From assembly GCA_942159475.1 (NCBI GenBank), contig OW804094.1, forward strand, positions 10,697,555-10,761,554: a stretch of DNA of 64,000 nt, given 5' to 3'. This DNA comes from Sthenelais limicola (taxonomy: Eukaryota > Annelida > Polychaeta > Phyllodocida > Sigalionidae). The notes beneath the pieces are model-generated. The model did no database searches. It saw nothing but the letters and a program-made list of their open reading frames with translations, and was not told the origin of the DNA. Shown one piece after another: positions 39,601-51,600 of this stretch; the stretch's first letter is position 1; every line of letters begins with the position of its first letter. A program made the position numbers and the translations under genes.

Positions 39601-42600
39601 ATTTTTTACTTGCCCCGGGCAAGTAAACATTCGAGCCCTGTATTCATATAACTAGAAGCGTCGAGCACCCCAAAGATTAAAACATTCTGAGCAAGGGTTA
39701 TTGTGTGCATTTGTTGTCCTAAATGTGCACGTGACGCTAAAGGTCACATGAGCTGGGTGGGTAAACGGTTCCCACAATTCCGTATTTACCGTTACCTTCT
39801 TGTTCCGTTTTATTTTACATCACATGAGGGTCAGATTTTCATAAAATGCACAATCGGCAGCTCTACAAATTAGGTAACTTCTGTTAAATCAGCCAGAAAG
39901 ATTACAAATAATGGGTATATCAGAGTATCTTTGGCATTGTATTGATTAAAGCTATCTCTTTCATTGTGTTAAACGTCATTTTGAACGTCATTTTCACTTA
40001 AATTTGGGTTATTTGAAAGGATTGGAAAAGGTGAATTGTACATTTTCTAAAGGTTTCACCCATTAAGGCCACCAGCTGTCACTATTGATAAAGCTTGGGT
40101 TACTGTCAAGAGTTCACCAATATGCGATGTTTTACAAGAAAATGAGTCACAAATCACAAAAAGGATATTTTTCAAAATGTTTTATTTATATGATATATCT
40201 TTGTTGGAATATTCTAATTTTTGGGGGTACCTAATGCTGCTAGTGACAATAATACGTGTACACAATTTCAAGACAATGTATTAAATATGTCTATGCATTT
40301 CTAAGGTCATCTTATGGAGTATATTTAGGTATTTTATTGGTAATTATCCACCCAGAAATATCAATAACTTTTTTTTCAAAAATAAAGATATCAAACTTAA
40401 GATATAGAAACACTACTTAGATGTCCTATTGTTTACTACCATTAGAATCGGCGTGATCTCATCTTTTCAAATATGACGGTATCTCAAAACCCATATTTTG
40501 CCACTTGTGACTCATTTTCCTTTAACACATCACATCACATATTATTATTATTATGTGATCTGATGTTTTACAGGAAAATGAGTCATAAATCGCAAAAAGG
40601 ATATTTTTCAAGATGATTTATTTACAAGATCTCTTTTTTAAAATGTTCTGGCTCTTGGAGGGTTTAGCACTTATAGTCATATTAATCTATGTACCAAATA
40701 GCAGGACATTGTATTAAATATATCCTTGCGTTTTGAAGGCCTTCCTATTGAGTATATGTAGTTATTTTACTGGTAATTGTCCACCAAAAAATATTGCAAA
40801 CTTTTTTTTCAAAAATAAGAATATCAAACTTGAAATGAAGAAGTACTCATTAGATGTCTTACTGTTTACTATCATTGGAATCGGCTTGATCTCATCTTTT
40901 CAAATATGAGGATATCTCAAAATTCTTTTTTTGCGACTTGTGACTCATTTTCCTGAAATGATTTTGACATGGCCACCGACTATGTAGGTTGAACTGACCT
41001 ACATGGGTCAGATTTTCAGAAAATGTACAATTCAGCTTCAACAATTCTCTCAAATAAACCGAATTTCAGACGAAAATGAAGTTCAAAATACAGTTCAACC
41101 TAACCAAACAGATTGCTAGAATCAATGCAATGCCAAATATTAAAAATTGCAGCCTAATTAAGCAGAAATTCCTAGATCTGTACAGCTGCAAATTGTACAT
41201 TTTCTGAAAATCTGACCCATATACGCCTGTCTATAGCACACCTACATACACCTAAGGGCTTTAATATACCCATAGACAGCTTGACACGATGATTGACCGA
41301 TATAAATAGAATCCGTGTCCCAAAATAGATTTATTGAGTCCAGTGGATGTCCATAGTGGACACTGACCCCCATACATGTGTCATTTACCTGGATGGAGGG
41401 TACAGTCAGAGGTGAGCACACCACAGGGGCGGGGGACTAATTAAGAGAGCTAACAATTGAGTACTTTACACACTTCTTTATTGTTAAATTGAATTGTCAA
41501 AATTTCAGGGTGTGGTGGAAGATCGGGAAAGCCCGAGCCACATTAATAGCATGGTATATGCCAACTATCAACCTGAATAAAATTCGCTTAAAAAATAAAT
41601 GAAAAAAAAAATAGTAAAATAGTAAGTTCAGTAATTTTAATGATTATATCCAAAGAGTGAAGAAACACACACAAGAAGGTTTCTTATTAATTAATATAAA
41701 AACATATTTCCAAGTCCAGGGATTTTAGATTTCATGAATTGTAATTCAGGTATCAGCATTACATCGCATAATGGCATTATATGCGGTATTTGGAAGATCT
41801 GTACTCTTTACAGAGAATAGTCCTATTTACATATATGTTCCAGTCTGCTACACTGTGTTATAATATTGTATCTGTTATTAGTTTTATTATATAAGTTGAA
41901 ACTTGGTTGTTTTTATTAGCCAAATGATGGTAGGATTATCTTACAAGTTACTGGCTTAAACGTGTTTAGAATATTGATATATCAATTGTACAGGCGGGTG
42001 AAATTCTCAGAAAATGCACAATTCACATTCAGAAACCCTCCCAAATAACCCGAATTTAATACAAAAATGAGACTCAAAACACAATTCAACATAACCAAAC
42101 ACATCCTTTAAATCAACTCAATACCAAATATAGTAGGTAGACGTGGCAGTATTCACCTAAACCTGTACGACCGTTGAATGAAAAAATGTTCTCCCCAGAA
42201 TGGATAAAACCACCTAGGATGGAAGTTTTTAAATCCAATACCAAATATACTCAGATATACCTAGTATTAATCTTTTTTTCAGCCGAATTTAGCAAAATTT
42301 CCTAAATGTGTAGAGCTGTTGATTGTACATTTTCTGGCGATCTGACCCAGATCTTGTTTAAGGACAGGAACCCCTATACCCCCCGCTTTAATTGCTATTG
42401 TCCAGAAATGCTTGACCGCTTATTGACTCTAATCCTTATTGGTATAATAACAATAGTGTGACCAGACAATAGACCGCTGGGCTATATTTAAACCGGTGAA
42501 GTCTACTCTAGCATTGGGGCTTTTCTATATACTGGTCAGATTGTCAGAAAATGTACAATTGGCCTTCACCAATCTTTTCAAATAACCCAAATTTAAGACG

Positions 42601-45600
42601 AAAATCAGGTTCAAAATACAGTTCAAAATAACCAGACCGATTTATTGAATGAATACAATACAGAATACACTCAGATATACCTAGAATTTATCACTTTTCA
42701 CTCTAATTTAGCAGAATTTGAGAGATGTGTATAAGTGTAGATGGTGCATTTTTCTGAAAATCTGACCCATATACCAAGCCATGCTATTTATAGCTATAGG
42801 GATTATCTACATCAAACTAGGCAATACTTCATTAAGTAAACCGTTTGCTATGTAATTTATTGCAATTAATCCAATAAACCATTACTTTGATGCTGGATAA
42901 AGTACTTATAGAATCAAGAGTGGCTTAAAAAACAAACACGGGGTATATTATTGATGAATTGTTTAGCATGAACGTAAATAAACATTGAAATTATTATAAA
43001 TGGTTCTGCGCATTGTTCGTTTTGCGAAAGCTGGGTTGTACTTAAGAGATTTCTTATATTACCTATCTGCTTCCCCTCCCCTTGTTTTTCTCCCTCCCAC
43101 TCCCCTCTCCTTTTCTCTCCCTCTCTCCCCTCCTTTCTCTCCCTCCCTCTTTCTCCCTTCTTATTCCACAGCTCTCCCTGATTTTGTTTCCTCTCGTTAA
43201 TATTTCATCTCATTCTTCCTTCCTCTTCTTTTCCTCCGTCTCTCTCAACTCAGTATTTTGCTTTTTTTCTCATTCACCTCTTTCCCTTCTCTCATCTTTC
43301 TCCTTTCCAAAATATGTTCCTTATCTTTGCATTTTGGTCGCTTCTCTCGTCCTCTCCTATTTTTCCATTTATCCATTATCTCCTTTTCTTCTTTCTATCC
43401 ATCTCTCTCTTGGCAATAGGGGATTTGCATAGCGGCCATTTTGTATCCTGATTCGCATGGAATTATGGGACTAATGGTACAGTATAAAATCTACAGAAAA
43501 CATGCCATGTTCAGCATGGAATATTTATCAATGTTCTAATGTCAATATCCATGTGTTACATGTTTTTATTACACAAGTTCCCATCTTTCCCAGCATGCAT
43601 TTGGTTTCCATAGATGATTTATACAAGCTATGATACTGGTGAAAAACATTTTTGCAATTTTAAATACAAATCTTGCCAAATATCTGTATGTCAGATTTGA
43701 ACTGAATCCATCCCAGGATGCATGTGCACTGGCCCATGCAACTCCCCTATTATCATATGATTTAGCATTGCATTCATTATAGGCTGAAATTCTTCTTCGA
43801 TATATACATGTATATACAATTATCAATCGTACATGTTATACAACAAAGAATAAGTTGCACCTGAACTGAATATATCCCAGGATACATTGTAATAGACAAG
43901 CGCAGTGGCAAATGCAAATCCCCTATTACTCCCTGATCATGCATGATCTCTCCAGCTGTGACTGCTTTCTCCCCATGTTATAAGGTACCGTAAACATATA
44001 AATGTTTGCGCAGTATTTATTTTCGCTATTTTAGCCCACGCACATTATGTGCATGAAAATAAATCCTGCGCGAAAGGAATAATTATTGCACAAACAAGGT
44101 ATGAGACTTTCTTGCTGGGCGAATTTAAATCCACGCAAAAAGGTGTCCAAGTAGTTAGTACGTGAAAATTTATATGCGCGAAAATGAATAGTTTACAGTA
44201 TATAAACATGGACAATAAGCTGCCAATACGTCCTCAATACCGGCGTGCATAAGAGTGTGACATAACTCTACCATACATGACCAGCTTAATAACTATATAG
44301 GCCACCAGTAACATATATGGGTCAGGTCGCCTGAAAGTGTACAATTGCCAGCTCTATATTTAGTAAATTCTGCTAAATTAGGCTGAAATTTGGCCACTGC
44401 TAGGTATGTCTAAGTATATTTGGTATTGCAATGGTAAAAAAAATTCTGTTTGTTTAAATGTTCAATTTTATTTTGAACCAAATTTTTGTCTTAAATCTTG
44501 ATTATTTGGGCGGATTGGGGAAGGGGAATTGTGCATTTTCTGGCGATTTTAGCCATATATAGAGCTATACACATTCCGGTTGTGATTCTAAAGATTCTTT
44601 AGGGTGACTGTAAGGGTGTGTTGGGGGGAGGGCGGAGGCGGGGGGGTGGGCTGGGGGGGAGATAGTAGGACGGTCCAAGACCTTGCTGTCCCCAATGTCC
44701 CAAAACCTACAGGAATTATAGTAATTAATTCAAATGCCTTTAATCAATTTGAGTTTATTCAGCTGCTAAATATTCAGATTTAGATAAAGAAGTATTACCA
44801 TCCCCCACCCCCCTCCCCATGGATCTCAGCAAACTAACAAGAATCTTCTCTTGAAATCCCTGGACAATCGATTATACATATTTTTTTATGTTCCATCTAC
44901 ATATCTTGGAATAATGCCCACATATACCCGGGACTTATTGCCAAATGTGATCTTATCTGGGACACATACATAAAACTACCTGGGATTCGAGGCGGGAGTG
45001 AATATTCAATGATGACAGGGGCGATAGCCCCGCGACAGTCATTGGTGAATATTCATGACGCCAAGAATCCAAGGGTTGTTCTGTGTTTATTTCACCCCTC
45101 CCACATAGTTTATGTTATATTAACATGATATACAGCGATTTTGAGGAATAAATAGTTAAATAATCATTTATTTAGCTTGATTCATTCTGAAAATTTGCCC
45201 CGAAGACGAGCCAGAACTGCGGAAGATGAGAAAGCATGCATGCGCACGGTGTACCAAAACCTAGGTCAGCCGTGTATTGCCCACGAGCAATATCCCCTCA
45301 GTTACTGACCAGCTAAACAATATACAGAGCCTATGGGCCGAGCATATCAAGGGTGAAATAAATACAAGCATTGCCTGTGCAATGGTTAGGTGTGAATATT
45401 TAACCATTCTGGCCTGGTAGCTGGGGGGAATGTGGACAAAGCATTGATCACATTATAGCGTTAGATCAATGAGTGGCTGTGCACATGTTATCACATGTTA
45501 TGTCATGCTATACTCCAGACCACCGACACTGCATGGTTGTTTGTGCTTCAATGATCCCACCCCACAACAAGTATGTTGCAGGAAAATGAGTCACAAGTCG

Positions 45601-48600
45601 CAAAATTGATTTTTTCAATGTATTTTGTTCATAAGATCTCTTTGTAGGAATGTTTTCATGTGTAGGGCATCTACCGTTTAAAGTCCTATAAATACATGTA
45701 AGAAATTTTAAGACCGGGCCCACCGAGAAATATTGTAAACTTTTTTTCAAATATAAAAATATCAAACTTAAAATACAGAAACACTTATTAGATGTTCTAA
45801 TGTTTACTTTTTCCAATAATCTATCTTAAAAACAATGCAATACTGGCACTTTTATAACCAAAGTTTAACCAGAGCTATACGTTTAACTTCAGAATTCCAC
45901 CTTTAGAAATAAGCAAATAACGTCTTCTTTTGCTGATCATGCTGTACACTTAAATTTAGGTATTATCAAATTTACCACCCACCTCGACCACTAGATAGAA
46001 TATTTTCCAAAAAATTGTCTGAATTATATATGCATTGAGATCCTGTACCCTGACATATTTTCTTTGAAAATTTTAATCTCAACGGCTTAGTCATTAGTGG
46101 ATCAGATCCATAGTTCATGAGCGCATCCTTAGCTTAAAAAGGTGATGTATTTGCAACAGGTCACTGAACATAAGTCCTATACAGGTATGTAATACTCCCA
46201 CACACACAGTAGTACACCCACTACCCGACGGGCACTGAGTGCAATTGAGTGTGATAGCACTGCGATCATTTAGTGATTGACTGCAAACTAGTGAAGTGTG
46301 ATACTTATGGCTATGAATCACAGTGAAATGGACATGCCATTAGCAACCATTATGTGAAATCCATTGCGTTTATTTCCTCCTATGCTGTTGGTTGCCTCAC
46401 ACTTGTGTTGGATCAAGTTCTCATTTATATTCATTTATTTTCGTATTAAACATGTGTTACCCAACCAATTTTATCTTAAATTACATGTTTTCTTTAAAAG
46501 TCAATAATAGGCCTATGGGTGTGATCTCAATTGCGCATACAATGCGCATTCAAAATCGCACCTAAGTACCCATTATAATGCAGCCACAACAGGACGCAAT
46601 ACCTGGCACTGCTTACTCACCTAGCATTCACACTTACTGTCGCACATCTGACACTGCATTCTCTGACACTTATACTCAGTCTCTGACACTGAGTCATAGA
46701 AACCCCTACACACAACTAAACAATGTAATGGTACCGCCATATTAGCTAAATCATTATCTTTTTATTTTTATTTTTTTGGTGTCATATATTTTTATTGAAC
46801 TAAAAGTCTTGAGGTTTAGCTTTCTTATCACATATCATGCATATGAAAAATCTCCATACTTTTGGTGTTCTGAGTTCTGTACATGTATTACCAGTTATGT
46901 AGATATGAGATATCGTTCTCCAAACATCATAATATCATCTGAATTACAATTACTAAAGTTCTGACGTATAATATGGTTTCCTATGACTGAACAACTAACA
47001 CAATCTCTAAATGATACAAGCTATTTCTTTAATAATCCCAAATTTCAGACGAAAATAAAGTTCAAAATACAGTTCAAACTAGCTAAATCATTGTTACTTC
47101 TCAACTTCTCCCACGGATTTAATTCACCCTTTTATAATTGCTTAATTTTTTTTTATTATTTCATGACTAAATATGCGTAATAGTTACACGCAGCACTAAC
47201 GCACGCCTACTACTAGTGAGACCAACATGATGCATGTGGTTAAATTCCTTATTTCCTCATCTTTCTGTTGGTATAAAGTTTGAGCATGTTAAATAATATT
47301 TAATATGATAGAGCAGTTACCAAAGATAATTTATTTCTGACACCAAGTCAAAGAAATTTGTAAATTGAAAATAATTCTATTATATATGTTCGAAATATTG
47401 GGAATAGCCCATTACCCTTAGCCCTTACCATTATGCCACTTGTCCTCACCAGGTGATGGTACAGTTTTCACCAGGTGGCGCAGCTGGGAACTGGTATGCA
47501 TTTACAAGTACTTTTACAATAAAAGTGCCGCTAATACCCTTGTGTGGCATTTATACCACTTTAGATATTCCATATCATGTACATAGGAACATAATAAGTG
47601 ATATAATTCTATAGTTTCCATGTGTGTTATATACCTGTTTGATATCGAAAAATGCTGTGATCAAAACACTCTTATGAGTGTACATATAGATTGTCCCTAT
47701 TGGCTTGGAGGAGGCAGAGTCATTCAACCACTGGAACACATCAGATAGGAGCCTTCTATACTTCAGGCTCACTAAGAGGATGGTAGAATTAATGAAAACT
47801 AAATGATGCCTATAAAGAGAGGACAACACATCCTCTGCCCTAAACTCTCTTTGAAATCTTTAGGGAATAATGGTACCCTTCATACCTTTCTGTGAGAAGA
47901 AATATACTACTGCTGCAGTCATTTATTTCTGATGCTATTGACATAAGGAATCTGTAGTATATAAATATCCCGTTCAAAATGCCATAGGAATTTGCTGATT
48001 TTTGCACCAATATTGCGTTATACCCTTAGCGCAATCATCACGCAATCATTGCGCAATAATTATTGCGTGAAAAGCGTCCACTCTCATCACAGAACTATGG
48101 CGAGATGATTGCGCATTAAAAATCGCGTAGAATCGCGCTCATTTGCCCGTCGGGTAGTACTGTTATATACATTCCGGCTAAGTCCTATACAGGTATGTAA
48201 TACTCCCACACACACAGTAGTACACCCACTAGTACTGTTATATACATTCCGGCTAAGTCCTATACAGGTATGTAATACTCCCACACACACAGTAGTACAC
48301 CCACTAGTACTGTTATATACATTCCGGCTAAGTCCTATACAGGTATGTAATACTCCCACACACACAGTAGTACACCCACTAGTACTGTTATATACATTCC
48401 GGCTAAGTCCTATACAGGTATGTAATACTCCCACACACACAGTAGTACACCCACTAGTACTGTTATATACATTCCAGCATATAGAGTGCAACAATAGACA
48501 TCCATCAAAGGACTGTTTCTGTTTCCTTACTATTTTTTTCTGTATTTGTCTATAATGACAAGATAGAGATAGGGAGAAAGGGGGAAAGGGGGGGGGGGCA

Positions 48601-51600
48601 TAGGGGAGGAGAGGAATAGGAAGGAAAGTGCCAGAAACAAGGACTTATTTCCTGACTAAAAGGACTTATTTCCTGACTAAAAGGACTTAATTATTTCCTG
48701 ACTAAAAGGACTTATTTCCTGACTAAAAGGACTTATTTCCTTACTAAAAGGACTAATTTCCTTACTAAAAGGACTCCTTTCCTTATTAAAAGGGCTAATT
48801 TCCTTACTAAAAGGACTCCTTTCCTTACTAAAAGGACTAATTTCCTTACTAAAAGGACTCCTTTCCTTACTAAAAGGACTAATTTCCTTACTAAAAGGAC
48901 TAATTTCCTTACTAAAAGGACCTATTTCTTTACTAAAAGGACTAATTTCCTTACTAAAAGGACCTATTTCCTTACTAAAAGGACTATTTTCCTTACTAAA
49001 GGGACTTATTTCCTTATTAAAAGGACTATAAACGTACCAGATTCAACAGAGTTCTCCAAGGCCACACACAGAGGTGGTGGGGAGAAGGGGAGGGGAATAG
49101 TAAACGTATAGAGTATGACTGACTGATTATGCGAGTGGGAGCGTACATAGGGTCATGTGTGGGTATATAGGCCTATTCAAACACATTCCATCACACACAT
49201 ACACACACACACATACAGTCTTAACATACATAATATAGGTGAAGTTTAGTAGGTTGAAATCGCCAGAAAATGTACAATTCGCCTTCACCAATCCTCTCAA
49301 ATACCCCAAATTTAAGACAAAAATAAGGTTCAAAACACAGTTCAATATAACATAACTCACAGTTTAAATCAAGGTAATATCAAATATAGGCCTAGGCCTA
49401 CTCATATACACCTAGTATTGACCATTTTTCAGTATCATTTAGCCAAATTCATGTGTTGATCTGCCAATTGTATATTTTCTGAAACTTTGACCCAGTAGCA
49501 GGTGAATGGAAGGGGTCCAGTATGATGACCCAAAACTATCAATTCCTTTTCATCAGATTGGGAAATTCTTGAGCAAAGTTGATAAAAACATTCAGGCATC
49601 TCGTATACATAATATAGTGGACAGGAGGAATATGAACACATCAGACATGTAATAATACTCGGTCCTTATGCACTTGTCAATTGCACTTTAATCTCCATTA
49701 GTCGTTTGTGTTTTATGCGGTTGTGAGTGTGAATTTCACTCTTTTTATGCCTTGAATCATGTGACTTAGTTCTCCTCTGATAGTGACTAAATCATTGTTG
49801 CCAAGTTATCAACAATGTGCACCCAGAGTTCAGAGGTCACGGGGAATCCCCAACTTGTTAACTCAACAACATGATGCAGTTAATCCATTAGTCATAATAA
49901 CAATGGCCGACATCACGATTATTTACGTTGTTATTATTAATACATCCAAAGGCAAATCTCTATATGGGTCAGATTTTCAGAAAATGTACAATTCGCCTTC
50001 ACCAATTAATCCTCTCAAATAGCCCACATTTAAGAAAAAAATAGCTTCAAAATGCAGTTTAACTTAACAGAACTGATACTTTGAATCAATGCGATACCAA
50101 ATATTATACTCAGATATACCCGGTATTCATCATTTGTCAGCTACTGTACATTTTCTCAAAATCTGACACATATATCTAGAATACACATCGACAAACTGGC
50201 TTTGTATAACAACATAATAATATGTGTTACAGGAAAATGAGTCACAAGTCGAATTGATATTTTTCAAAGTATTTTTTACACAAGATCTCTTTATTGAAAT
50301 GTTCTGATCTTTAGAGGGTTCAGCACTTATGGTCATATAAATCCGTGTAACAAATTTCGGGACATTGTATTGAATATATCCCTGCGTATTGAAGGCCTAT
50401 GGCTATCAAACTTAAAATATAGAAATACATATAAGGTGTCCTAGTGTTTACTATCATTGGAATCACCTTGATCTCCTCTTTTCAAGTATGGTGATATATC
50501 CATATCCATATTTTGCGACTTATGACTCGTTTTCCTAAAACGGATCACAAATATAGAATTATATCTGCATAACTGTTAGTATTAAATTGTCATGATGAAT
50601 GCTTAACTCATACTAAGTTCAGCCGATCATGGTATTCAGATTAAGGTCCATCTATATAGTATAAACTATTAAATATATTATATAATGTTATACTAATTAA
50701 ATATAGAAGAAAGGGTAAACAATATGACAATTTATTTAGCATATTTGATAGGACATACTACAGTGTATAGCTGTAAACTTGGGTAACTAAAGTTCCTCAA
50801 GTTCACATCGGAAGCACAACTTTAAAAACATTTATGATGTTAAAACTTGCCCACCATCCAGGCAATACTTTACACTGTGAGACTGTCCTAGTTCCCAAGA
50901 CACGACTGAGTCCTGACTTAGTTCCCTATGAAAAAGTCTATTCCTCTTTTGTAGGGGCCTGGCCTTGGGGTGTCTAACGTTTATCTTGCATATTAACTTT
51001 AGATGAAAAAAGAATATCGCTTCTTTTACTACAAGGATTTCCCATGCATGCTGAGTCATAATGAGAATATGACGAAGGGATATATAGCCAATACACTCTG
51101 TTTAAGTCCTGTAAGCAGTAAACATCAAAGCCCGCATCAAAGCGGGCAACGCTAAACCCTACTGGGTGCCGCTGCCTACAAGTTTCAAACAGAGTGTACA
51201 ATGCATTCATTCCGACTATTATTATACAAAGTTAACAGTGAAACGGTAGCAGGTGATTTCGCTAATTATTGGTGATTATCTTCTAGTAAAAATTATGAAC
51301 CAATTCGACCTTATCGGGCAATGTATTACAGGGTGCAAGGACCCCCCCCCCCCCCCCCACTGGGGCGAGAGCGCAACATATTGTTATCAATCTACCTGAA
51401 TACAAATTATGTTTTAAAATGGCATACACCGCAGAGTTACAGATATATATTATTTGTTCGTACTATCCTTGTTTTCTATGGGTCCTTGTATTAATTGAAA
51501 TGGCATGACCCGATACAACCTAAATCTGTATATGGAGTTCTGATATATGTATTCGTAATGCCAACTAATTAGTTACAGCATGACTGAGAAAAGTGTAAAA

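Noticed and set aside
41392..41440. Short minus-strand piece with CAG|GTAAAT donor, considered as a gene A exon.
   Set aside because: Only about 16 codons, no family resemblance, and not required by the splice phases.
43000..43432. Pro/Ser/Leu-rich plus-strand frames of 66 and 116 codons.
   Set aside because: They come from a C/T-rich low-complexity tract.
47635..47809. 175-nt minus-strand open segment with good acceptor and donor, the same length and phase as two real FAS1 part-A exons.
   Set aside because: The translation (RRLLSDVFQWLNDSASSKPI and on) does not place the FAS1 first motif at the right position, and no neighbouring exons support it. The length match looks accidental.
48087..48555. 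Repetitive 135- and 148-codon frames on both strands.
   Set aside because: Produced by the 75-bp tandem repeat; long frames on both strands are expected from a unit divisible by three.
50974..51210. 78-codon minus-strand frame over the cloverleaf region.
   Set aside because: The sequence is better explained by nested inverted repeats; no protein family or splice sites.
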